Below are positions 56,260 through 64,000 of a stretch of DNA of 64,000 nt, piece after piece. How positions within the stretch are numbered: the stretch's first letter is position 1; every line of letters starts with the position of its first letter. The translations under genes were made by a program, and so were the position numbers. The notes below the pieces were generated by a model. That model was not told the DNA's origin. It searched no databases and worked only from the letters and a program-made list of their open reading frames with translations. Source of the DNA: Alphaproteobacteria bacterium (GTDB taxonomy: Bacteria; Pseudomonadota; Alphaproteobacteria; UBA6615); contig SHVS01000001.1 of the NCBI GenBank assembly GCA_009694135.1, forward strand, positions 1 through 64,000, read 5' to 3'.

Positions 56260-57957
56260 CTAGAAGCCGCGCGCGAGCGCCGCTTCGAGCGCGAGCGAGC
56301 GCGCTTCGGCGCTCAGGCCGATGCGCGTCAGTGCCGCTAGCGCGAGCCCGAGCTGCAATGGTGGTGCCTGCGGACCGTCCGGCGCCAGTAACGCCCCGGC
56401 GCGCAGCACGGTCTCGCCCACCCGGCCGGCCGCCGCCGCATCGGCGAGCGCGAACCACTCAGCGGCCGAAATCGCCCCGGCCACCGCGGCCGGCTCGCCG
56501 GCAAGTATTCCGGCCCACTCGGCCGGATCGAGCTTGGCGCCCAGCCCGGCGAGCAGCGCATAGAGCAGCTCGGCGCGGGCGCGACGTTCCGGCGCGGGAA
56601 GATCCTTGAGCGTGTCGAACCAGGCGCGCACCCCGCCGCTCGGCGGCGCGGACGCGGTCTGGAGCCAGAGAAAGGGGGCGAGCGCAGCGGACACCCCAGG
56701 ATCAGTCCGCGCCACGCGCAGCCAGGCGTCATCGGCCGCGGAGGCTCCGCCCGCCAGTCGTGCGCGCGCGGCTTGCGGCGCCAGCCAGGCGACTTCGGTC
56801 CCCGGCGTGATGTCGTCGATCAGCCGGGCGCTGAGACGCCGCGCGCCAGCCAGCGATTCGGGCTCGACTTTCAAGAGCCGCCCGACAGCCTCGGCGCGCC
56901 CCACTTCGCCGCGCAAACTGGCGGCCGCTTGATAGAGCAGCGCCAGGGCGCGCGGGCCGCCGGCGCTGATCAACGCCGTCGCATCGGCGCGCTCCTCCGG
57001 ACTAAAAGGCGCCGCCGCCAGATATGCGGCCAGCTCGCGCGTCGTGATCGCGCCCGCGGCCTCGGCCGCGATCGCCGCCACCAGCTTGAGCAAGGACTCC
57101 GGCTTTTCGGTCAGCGCCAACTGGCGCGCGACGCCCGGATCGCTCCGCGCCACCAATGCGGCCGGCAACGCCAGGCCGCCGGCTTCGAACGCGGCCAAGG
57201 CCAAAGGTTTCAGCTCGGCCGTCGGATCCTTGACCCCTGGCGCGCCCAGCATCCGCTCGAACAAGTCGAGCAGCGGGTAATCCTCGGCCGGCGACTGATC
57301 GCTCAGCAAGGACAGGGCCAGCTGCGCCTGCCGTAGCTCGCCGCTGACCGCCAGGCAGAGCACTTCGGCTTTTTGCCAGTCGCGCCCGGCCTCGACCGGA
57401 TCGCGCCGGCCGACAATGCCGCAGGCGCGCATCTCGTCGCCGGCAAGAAATGCCAGCTCGGCCGCGGCCCAGGCGATGGACGGGTCGCCGTCGCTGCCGG
57501 CGGTGAATTTAAGCAAAGTTTCGGCCTCATCGGCGTCGCCCAGCGCGGCCAGCAGCCGAACCCGCGCTGCGATCAAGCCGGGAGATGGCGGCAGGGGCGC
57601 GGTGGTCGCCAGCACGCGGCGCAACAGCGCATTGAGCGTCGGGCTGGCCGCTTTGACCGGCATCCGCGCCAGCCCGGCCGCGAGCGTCTCGGCCGGCGTG
57701 CCTTGCCACAGCGTTGGCGGGAAACCGCCTTCGGCCGGGCCGCGGGTGCCAATCACCTCGGCCCCGGGGGCGGGCAGCGCTTCGACCCGCACCGCCGGAT
57801 TTACCGGCTTTGGCGTCTCGGCCGGAGCTTCCGGGCGCGGCGGGCGCGGGACCAGCGGCACCGGCCCGGCATCTTGCGCCGCCGGTGGCGGGCCTGGGAT
57901 AAGACAGGCGACGAGAGCAAGCGTCGCGAGGAGCGGCCTAGCGACCCAGCCGCTCAC
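56260..57957 (-). CDS. Large secreted Ala-rich helical protein of unknown function
   Basis: Signal-like MSGWVARPLLATLALVACLIPGPPPAAQ then Pro-rich stretch and Ala/Leu-rich helices; GTG start. Confidence 0.75.
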   Translation of the reverse strand: MSGWVARPLLATLALVACLIPGPPPAAQDAGPVPLVPRPPRPEAPAETPKPVNPAVRVEALPAPGAEVIGTRGPAEGGFPPTLWQGTPAETLAAGLARMPVKAASPTLNALLRRVLATTAPLPPSPGLIAARVRLLAALGDADEAETLLKFTAGSDGDPSIAWAAAELAFLAGDEMRACGIVGRRDPVEAGRDWQKAEVLCLAVSGELRQAQLALSLLSDQSPAEDYPLLDLFERMLGAPGVKDPTAELKPLALAAFEAGGLALPAALVARSDPGVARQLALTEKPESLLKLVAAIAAEAAGAITTRELAAYLAAAPFSPEERADATALISAGGPRALALLYQAAASLRGEVGRAEAVGRLLKVEPESLAGARRLSARLIDDITPGTEVAWLAPQAARARLAGGASAADDAWLRVARTDPGVSAALAPFLWLQTASAPPSGGVRAWFDTLKDLPAPERRARAELLYALLAGLGAKLDPAEWAGILAGEPAAVAGAISAAEWFALADAAAAGRVGETVLRAGALLAPDGPQAPPLQLGLALAALTRIGLSAEARSLALEAALARGF

Positions 57958-58078
57958 CCGGGATCTCCTTTTCGATCTGGCGCGTCGGCGCCGGGATGTC
58001 CCACAGCCAGAGGAACAGGATGAGGCCCGCGATCACTGCGGCGACGCCAATGATGATGAATTTTAACGGACCGCGCAT
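57938..58078 (-). CDS. Small single-TM protein (46 aa), below ORF-track cutoff
   Basis: MRGPLKFIIIGVAAVIAGLILFLWLWDIPAPTRQIEKEIPGERLGR*; overlaps the start of the 565-aa gene by 20 bp. Confidence 0.75.
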   Translation of the reverse strand: MRGPLKFIIIGVAAVIAGLILFLWLWDIPAPTRQIEKEIPGERLGR

Positions 58079-58209
58079 GCCCTTCCACCTAGGACTTCGG
58101 GCGGCGACTCGCCCCTGCCCTTATGCTATGTTTGGAACATGTCTCCTACCCCTAAAAGAGTAAACACATCCGCCCTGTGTCGTTTCCGTGGTAGGCTGCG
58201 GACGCCGGC

Positions 58210-58791
58210 ATGAGCGCGCCGCAGCCGACGGCGGCCACGGCGCCCTGTCCCTGGCTCGGCCGCACCGTGGTGCTGGTCGGGCTGATGGGCGCGGGCAAGT
58301 CGTCGATCGGACTCCGGCTGGCGGGTGAGCTCGGCCTGCCGTTTTTCGACGCCGATGCCGAGATCGAGGCCGCCGCCGGCAGCACCATCGAGGAGTTCTT
58401 CGAGCGCCACGGCGAGCCGGCATTCCGCGAGGGCGAGCGGCGGGTGATGGCGCGGCTCTTGGATGGTCCGCGCGCGGTGATCGCCAGTGGCGGCGGCGCC
58501 TTCATGGACCCATCGACGCGCGCACTGATCCGCGAGCGGGCGATCTCTGTTTGGCTGCGCGCCGAGCTCGATGTGCTGCTCAAGCGCACCGGCCGGCGCA
58601 ACAATCGCCCGCTCCTCAAGAAAGAGGACCCGGCGGTCGTGCTGGCGCGATTGATCGAGCAGCGCTATCCAATTTATGCCGCGGTCGACATCACCGTCGA
58701 CAGCCGGGCCGACGCGACCGAGGAGACGCTTGCCGACGTAATGCAGAAGCTCAAGGCGCTACAGCTCCAGAGCGGGGACGGCACAGCGTGA
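58210..58791 (+). CDS. aroK: Shikimate kinase
   Basis: VVLVGLMGAGKSSIGLRLAGELGLPFFDADAEIEAAAGSTIEEFFERHGEPAFREGE. Confidence 0.97.
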   Translation: MSAPQPTAATAPCPWLGRTVVLVGLMGAGKSSIGLRLAGELGLPFFDADAEIEAAAGSTIEEFFERHGEPAFREGERRVMARLLDGPRAVIASGGGAFMDPSTRALIRERAISVWLRAELDVLLKRTGRRNNRPLLKKEDPAVVLARLIEQRYPIYAAVDITVDSRADATEETLADVMQKLKALQLQSGDGTA

Positions 58792-59897
58792 TCCCGATCC
58801 GCACCGTCGAAGTTGCGCTCGGCGCGCGCCGCTATCCGGTGCATGTCGGGCCGGGGCTGCTCGATCGCCTGGGCGCCGAGGTCGCGGCGCTCAAGCCCGC
58901 GCGCCGCGTGGTGATCGTCAGCGACGAAAACGTGGCGAAGCTTTATCTCGCCCGCGCCGAAGCGTCGCTCAAAGCCGCCGGATTGACGTCCACCTCGGTC
59001 GTGCTGCCGCCGGGCGAGGGCTCGAAGTCGCTCGCCACCTTTGGGCGCTTGGTCGAGACCATCCTTGAGCGCGGGATCGAACGCGGCACGCTGCTGGTCG
59101 CGCTCGGTGGCGGGGTGATCGGCGATCTGGCCGGCTTCGCCGCCGCCGTGCTGCTGCGCGGCATCGGTTGCGTGCAGGTGCCGACCACGCTGTTGGCGCA
59201 GGTCGATAGTGCGGTGGGCGGCAAGACCGGGATCGACTCACGCCATGGCAAGAACCTGATCGGCGCCTTTCATCAGCCGCGGCTGGTGCTGGCCGATACG
59301 GCGACGCTCGAAACGCTGCCCCGGCGCGAGCTCTTGGCCGGTTATGCCGAGGTGGTGAAATACGGGCTGATCGACGACGCCGCGTTCTTCGCCTGGCTGG
59401 AGGAGAATGGGCCGGCGGCGCTGTCCGACGGCGAAGCCGCCCGCATCCAAGCCGTCGCGCAGTGCGTGGCCGCCAAGGCGCGCATCGTCGCCGGCGACGA
59501 GCGGGAGCAAGGCGCGCGCGCGCTGCTCAACCTCGGCCACACCTTCGCCCATGCGCTCGAAGCCGAGTTGGAGTTCGCGGCCTCGCTGTTGCACGGCGAG
59601 GCGGTGGCGATCGGCCTGGTGCTGGCCTTCGCCTTGTCGGTGCGGCTCGGCCTGTGCCCGCCGGCCGATGGGGAGCGCATCCGCCGTCACCTGGCGCGCG
59701 TCGGCCTGCCGGTTACGCCGCCGCCCGGTCTTGCGCGCACCAAGCTGATCGAACGCATGCGCCTGGACAAGAAGGTCGCCGACGGCAAGCTGCGTTTCGT
59801 CTTGGCCCGCGGCATCGGCCAAGCCTTCATCAGCGACGCCGTGCCCGCCGATGCCCTGGCGGCCGCGCTCGACGAAGCGCTTGCGGTGCCGGCCTGA
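58788..59897 (+). CDS. aroB: 3-dehydroquinate synthase
   Basis: GTG start overlapping the aroK stop (GTGA); GGGVIGDLAGFAAAVLLRGIGCVQVPTTLLAQVDSAVGGKTGID. Confidence 0.97.
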   Translation: MIPIRTVEVALGARRYPVHVGPGLLDRLGAEVAALKPARRVVIVSDENVAKLYLARAEASLKAAGLTSTSVVLPPGEGSKSLATFGRLVETILERGIERGTLLVALGGGVIGDLAGFAAAVLLRGIGCVQVPTTLLAQVDSAVGGKTGIDSRHGKNLIGAFHQPRLVLADTATLETLPRRELLAGYAEVVKYGLIDDAAFFAWLEENGPAALSDGEAARIQAVAQCVAAKARIVAGDEREQGARALLNLGHTFAHALEAELEFAASLLHGEAVAIGLVLAFALSVRLGLCPPADGERIRRHLARVGLPVTPPPGLARTKLIERMRLDKKVADGKLRFVLARGIGQAFISDAVPADALAAALDEALAVPA

Positions 59898-59916
59898 TTA
59901 CCTCCATCCTTGGGCC

Positions 59917-61209
59917 ATGAGCCAACATCACATCCTCACGGTCGTCATCATCGTCGTGCTGCTGGCGCTGTCGGCGTTTTTCTCGCTGTCGGAGACGGCG
60001 CTGACGGCGGTATCGCGCCCACGCATGTATCAGCTCGAACGCAAAGGGGTTAAAAAGGCCGGGCTGGTCAACCGCCTGCGCGAGACCCAGGAGCGGCTGA
60101 TCGGCGCCATCCTACTCGGCAACAACCTGGTCAACATCCTGTCCTCGGCTTTGGCGACCAGCCTGTTCATCGCCTGGTTCGGCGACGCCGGCGTCGCCTA
60201 CTCCACCCTGGCCATGACGCTGTTCATCGTCTTGCTCGGCGAGATCGCGCCCAAGGTCTACGCGCTCACCCACGCCGACCGCACGGCGCTCGCCGTCGCC
60301 ACGCCGATCCGCTTCGTGGTGCGCGCGCTGTCGCCGATCACGGCCGGCTTCCACCTCACCGCCATCGGATTGTTGCGGCTGCTGGGGGCCGAGACACGCG
60401 CGCGGCGCTCGGCCACGGCGCTCGAAGAGGAACTGCGCGGCGTCATCGCCATGCACACGGTCAGCGACGCCGAAGCGCGGCGCGAGGGGGCGATGCTGCG
60501 CTCGATCCTCGATCTGGCCGAGCTCGAAGTCGGCGAGATCATGATCCACCGCAAGACGGTGCAGATGCTCGACCTTGCCCGGCCGACCAGCGAACTGGTG
60601 GCCGAGGCGCTCGCCAGCCCCTACACGCGGCTGCCGCTTTATCGCGAGGACGCGGAGAACATCGTCGGCGTGCTGCACGCCAAGGCGCTGCTGCGCGGGA
60701 TCGCCGCGGCCGGCGGCAAATCCGACGGCATCGAGCTCGACAAGCTGGCGAGCCTGCCGTGGTTCGTGCCGGACTCGACCAGCGTTCTCTCGCAGCTGCA
60801 AGCGTTTCGCCAGCGCCACAAGCATTTCGCCGTGGTGGTCGACGAATACGGCTTGTTCATGGGCATCGTCACGCTCGAGGACATCCTCGAGGAAATCGTC
60901 GGCGAGATGTCCGACGAACAAGGCTTGTCAGTCGCTGGCGTGCGTCCGCAGCGCGACGGCTCCTACATTATCGACGGCACGGTTTCGATCCGCGAACTCA
61001 ACCGCCAATTCGACTGGGAGCTGCCCGACGAAGAAGCTTCGACCATCGCCGGACTCGTGCTGCATGAGGCGCGCGTGATTCCCGACAGCGGGCAGGTGTT
61101 CGAGTTCTACGGCTTCCGCTTCGAGATCCTGCGTCGCCAGCGCAACCAGTTGACGCTGCTGCGCCTTACCCCGCCGGCCGGCGCCAAGAGCGCGGAACGG
61201 GCGGCGTGA
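59917..61209 (+). CDS. Hemolysin C/CorC-like protein, CNNM + CBS + transporter-associated domain
   Basis: [69 protein letters not shown]. Confidence 0.94.
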   Translation: MSQHHILTVVIIVVLLALSAFFSLSETALTAVSRPRMYQLERKGVKKAGLVNRLRETQERLIGAILLGNNLVNILSSALATSLFIAWFGDAGVAYSTLAMTLFIVLLGEIAPKVYALTHADRTALAVATPIRFVVRALSPITAGFHLTAIGLLRLLGAETRARRSATALEEELRGVIAMHTVSDAEARREGAMLRSILDLAELEVGEIMIHRKTVQMLDLARPTSELVAEALASPYTRLPLYREDAENIVGVLHAKALLRGIAAAGGKSDGIELDKLASLPWFVPDSTSVLSQLQAFRQRHKHFAVVVDEYGLFMGIVTLEDILEEIVGEMSDEQGLSVAGVRPQRDGSYIIDGTVSIRELNRQFDWELPDEEASTIAGLVLHEARVIPDSGQVFEFYGFRFEILRRQRNQLTLLRLTPPAGAKSAERAA

Positions 61210-61237
61210 TCTCGCGCGCTTAAACGGTGGGACTGAG

Positions 61238-62597
61238 TTATTCCGGCAGTCCGGCCTTGCGCAAGCCTTCGGCGAATTTCTCGACGTCGGTCGCGTTGCG
61301 GTTCGACGGCAGCATCTGCTGTACCAGCGCGGACACTTTGAACCCTGGCGCCGCGCGCAACAGTTCGGCGGCCTCCGCCTTGGCCTCTTTGTCGTGCCCG
61401 CCGAGCGCGAGCGCGGCGATGAGCGTTTGCCGGCATGACAGCGCCGTCGGCGTGCGCGCGATGCAGAAACGCGCCGCCCTCGGCTTCGGCAAAGCGGCCG
61501 AGGCCATAAAGCGAGACACCCATCGTCGTGCCCACGGCTTGCGGATCGATGTTAGGATCGAGCGTCCGCGCCCGGCGGATGAGCTCGACGGTTTCGGCAA
61601 ATCGCCCGCTGCGGCGCATGATCGTGGCGGCCGCCGTGATCGTGTCCGCGTCATTGGGCGTAAGCGCGAGCGCGGCTTGGGCGGCGGCGATCGCCGGGTC
61701 GAACTGGCCATTCGCCGACAAAACGCGGCCCACCGTCACTTACGTGACTGCGTCGCGTGGCGCCAGGCTGACCGCCTTGGCTGCCGCCGCGGTCGCGCGC
61801 TCGGCGATGGCCGCGGTCCCGAACTCGTCGTTCCAGTTATTGATGCGGAAGCGATCGTGCGTGAGCGCGAGATAGGCATGGGCCTCCGCAAAACTCGGAT
61901 CGCGCGCGATCGCCTGTTCCAGCGCCGCGCGCGCTGTCGTGCTGGTGTCGCGGTCGCCGGCGCGCGCGATCATATGCCTGGCGCGCATCGTCAAGTCGTA
62001 GGCTGCAAGCGTTTCGGGCGGGGCGGGGAGCGTTTTCACGCCCTCGGCGCGCTTGAGCGTCGGCGCCGCGCTGCCGACGATTTTGTCGGTGAGTTCCTCC
62101 AGCACGACGAAAATATCGGCGAATGACCGGTCGTAAGTTTCGGCCCAGACTTCCCCGCCGGTCTGCGTGTCGATGAGCTGCGCTTCCAGGCGCAGCCGCT
62201 CGCCCTGCTTCTGCGCCCCGCCTTGAAGCGCGTAGCGCACCTTCAGGTCGCGGCCAACGACCTGCGGGTTGACCGGCCGGCCCTTGTAGGCGAAGGCCGA
62301 ATTGCGCGCGATCACCAAAAAGCCGGGGATGCGGGCCAGCGCGGTCGTCATCTCCTCGGTCATGCCGTCGCTGAAATATTCCTCGCGGCGGTCCACGGCG
62401 AGGTTGGTGAAGGGCAGCACCACGATCACCGGCCGGTCGGTTTCGGCCAGGGCCGCTGCCGGCGCAGGTCGCGCGGCCTGTGATTGAGACGGAGAGGATC
62501 GCTGAAAAAGCCACAGCCCGGCGGCGGCGAGCGCGATCGCCAAACCTGCGGCGGCGGCCATGACCAGCTTATTTTGCATGTTCTTCTCTGGGCTCAT
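61238..62597 (-). pseudogene. TolB/FlgO-like + TPR protein disrupted by an in-frame stop and a frameshift
   Basis: ORF 62597-61740 ends DAVT-TAA and continues in frame as VTVGRVLSANGQFDPAIAAAQAALALTPNDADTI (61739 on); near 61480 the homologous-looking reading shifts frame to ARFCIARTPTALSCRQTLIAALALGGHDKEAKAEAAELLRAAPGFKVSALVQQMLPSNRNATDVEKFAEGLRKAGLPE*. Confidence 0.8.
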
Positions 62598-62645
62598 GCG
62601 GCGAGTATAGACAAGGCCCCGCGACGGTTCTACCGCCGGAAGACC

Positions 62646-64000
62646 TTAGCTTGCCAGCGCCTTGCCGATCGCGTCCAGCGCGCTCTGCGCCTTGGCGACG
62701 TCCGGTCCGCCGCCTTGGGCGAGGTCGGGCCGTCCGCCGCCGCCCTTGCCGCCAAGCTCGGCGACGCCGAGGCGCAGCAGATCGACGGCCGAGATGCGTT
62801 TGGTCAGATCCTCGGTCACGCCGACGACGAGCGAGGCCTTGCCGTCTTCGATCGCGGCGACCGCGACCACGCCCGAGCCGACCTCGCGCTTCAATTGATC
62901 CACAATGCCGCGCAGTTCCTTGGCCGGAATGCCCTCAAGCCGCCGCGACGAGTAGCGGATGCCGTTGATCTCCACTGCCGCCGGCGACGCCGCCGGGCCG
63001 GAGGATGCGCCGCCGCCGAGGGCGAGTTTCTTGCGCGCTTCGGCCAACTCGCGCTCGAGCCGCTTACGCTCCTCGATCAGCGCCGCGACGCGCGCCGGCG
63101 CGTCTTCCGGCGCGGACTTGAACAATTGACCGATGTCCTGCGCCAAGCGGTCGCGCGCATTGAGATAGGCCCGCGCGGCCTCGCCGGTCAGCCCCTCGAT
63201 CCGGCGCACGCCGGCGGCGAGCGCGCTTTCGCCGACCACCTTGAACAAGCCGATCTCGCCGGTCGCGCTCACATGCGTGCCGCCGCAGAGCTCGGTCGAA
63301 TATTCCGCGTCGCCCCCAGCCTCCGAATCCACGCCCATCGAAACCACACGCACCTCGTCGCCGTATTTCTCGCCGAAGAGCGCCATGGCGCCGGCGCCGA
63401 TGGCTTGTTCGGGGGTCATGAGGCGCGTACGCGCCGGGCGGTTCTTGCGCAGCTGCGCGTTGACCGCGACCTCAACCGCCGCCAAATCGTCGCCGGAAAG
63501 CGGCTTCGTATGGCTGAAATCGAAGCGCAGCCGGTCGGGCGCGACCAGCGAGCCTTTCTGCGTGACATGCGCGCCCAGCCGGCGGCGCAAGGCAGCGTGC
63601 AGCAGATGCGTCGCGGAATGGCTGGCGCGCAGCTGGGCGCGGCGCTCAGCGTCGACACGCAGCTCGGCCACGTCGCCGAGCTTGAGCGTCCCGCGCGTCA
63701 CGCGGCCGAAATGCACGATCAAGTCGCCGAGCTTCTTATGCGTGTCGCTGACCGCGATCTCTGTTCCGCCGGCGGTGAACAACGCGCCGGTGTCGCCCAT
63801 CTGCCCGCCGGATTCACCATAAAACGGCGTCTGGTTGAAGATGACCGCGACTTCGGTTCCGGGCGCGGCTTCTTGCACCTCTTGGCCGCCGGAGAGCAGC
63901 GCCTTCACCTGGCCCTCAGCGACAATGGCGTCATAGCCAAGGAACTCGGTCGCACCGACGCGCGCGCGGATTTCGAACCACACCCGTTCGGTGGCCGCTT
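62646..64000 (-). CDS. alaS: Alanyl-tRNA synthetase, C-terminal part, truncated by the window edge
   Basis: FNQTPFYGESGGQMGDTG; ASHSATHLLHAALRRRLG; STELCGGTHVSATGEIGLFKVVGES; GKGGGGRPDLAQGGG. Confidence 0.97.
   Translation of the reverse strand, partial: AATERVWFEIRARVGATEFLGYDAIVAEGQVKALLSGGQEVQEAAPGTEVAVIFNQTPFYGESGGQMGDTGALFTAGGTEIAVSDTHKKLGDLIVHFGRVTRGTLKLGDVAELRVDAERRAQLRASHSATHLLHAALRRRLGAHVTQKGSLVAPDRLRFDFSHTKPLSGDDLAAVEVAVNAQLRKNRPARTRLMTPEQAIGAGAMALFGEKYGDEVRVVSMGVDSEAGGDAEYSTELCGGTHVSATGEIGLFKVVGESALAAGVRRIEGLTGEAARAYLNARDRLAQDIGQLFKSAPEDAPARVAALIEERKRLERELAEARKKLALGGGASSGPAASPAAVEINGIRYSSRRLEGIPAKELRGIVDQLKREVGSGVVAVAAIEDGKASLVVGVTEDLTKRISAVDLLRLGVAELGGKGGGGRPDLAQGGGPDVAKAQSALDAIGKALAS

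Overview
This is a 64 kb, high-GC chromosomal window. Gene content points to an alphaproteobacterium, probably Rhodospirillales-like (inferred from gene families and synteny only). Almost all of it is densely packed core metabolism. Recognised genes include infA, two cold-shock genes, a DEAD-box helicase, glgC-glgA, cysK, serine-glyoxylate aminotransferase, hemA (ALA synthase), tlyA, aroC, fabI, clpB, a hisS/GluTR-like/prfA/prmC operon, ispG, lysC, ubiG, argJ, secA, accA, malyl-CoA lyase, xerD, aroK-aroB and alaS (cut by the right edge). I see no CRISPR array, IS element, prophage, rRNA or convincing tRNA. The most interesting points are: (1) a divergent glutamyl-tRNA reductase in the same window as an ALA synthase, giving apparent C4 and C5 ALA entry points, plus an FNR/FixK-like box upstream of the ALA synthase gene; (2) a low-GC island (~41.1-42.4 kb) with a DUF4238-type gene split by a frameshift; (3) a TolB-like/TPR gene with an in-frame stop and a frameshift; (4) an orphan C-terminal asparagine synthase fragment; (5) a possible AUA start codon; (6) three perfect 11-bp repeats in the lysC leader; (7) small proteins below the ORF-track length cutoff. 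I did not find a clear new multi-gene system. All calls come from reading the sequence and provided translations; no searches were run.
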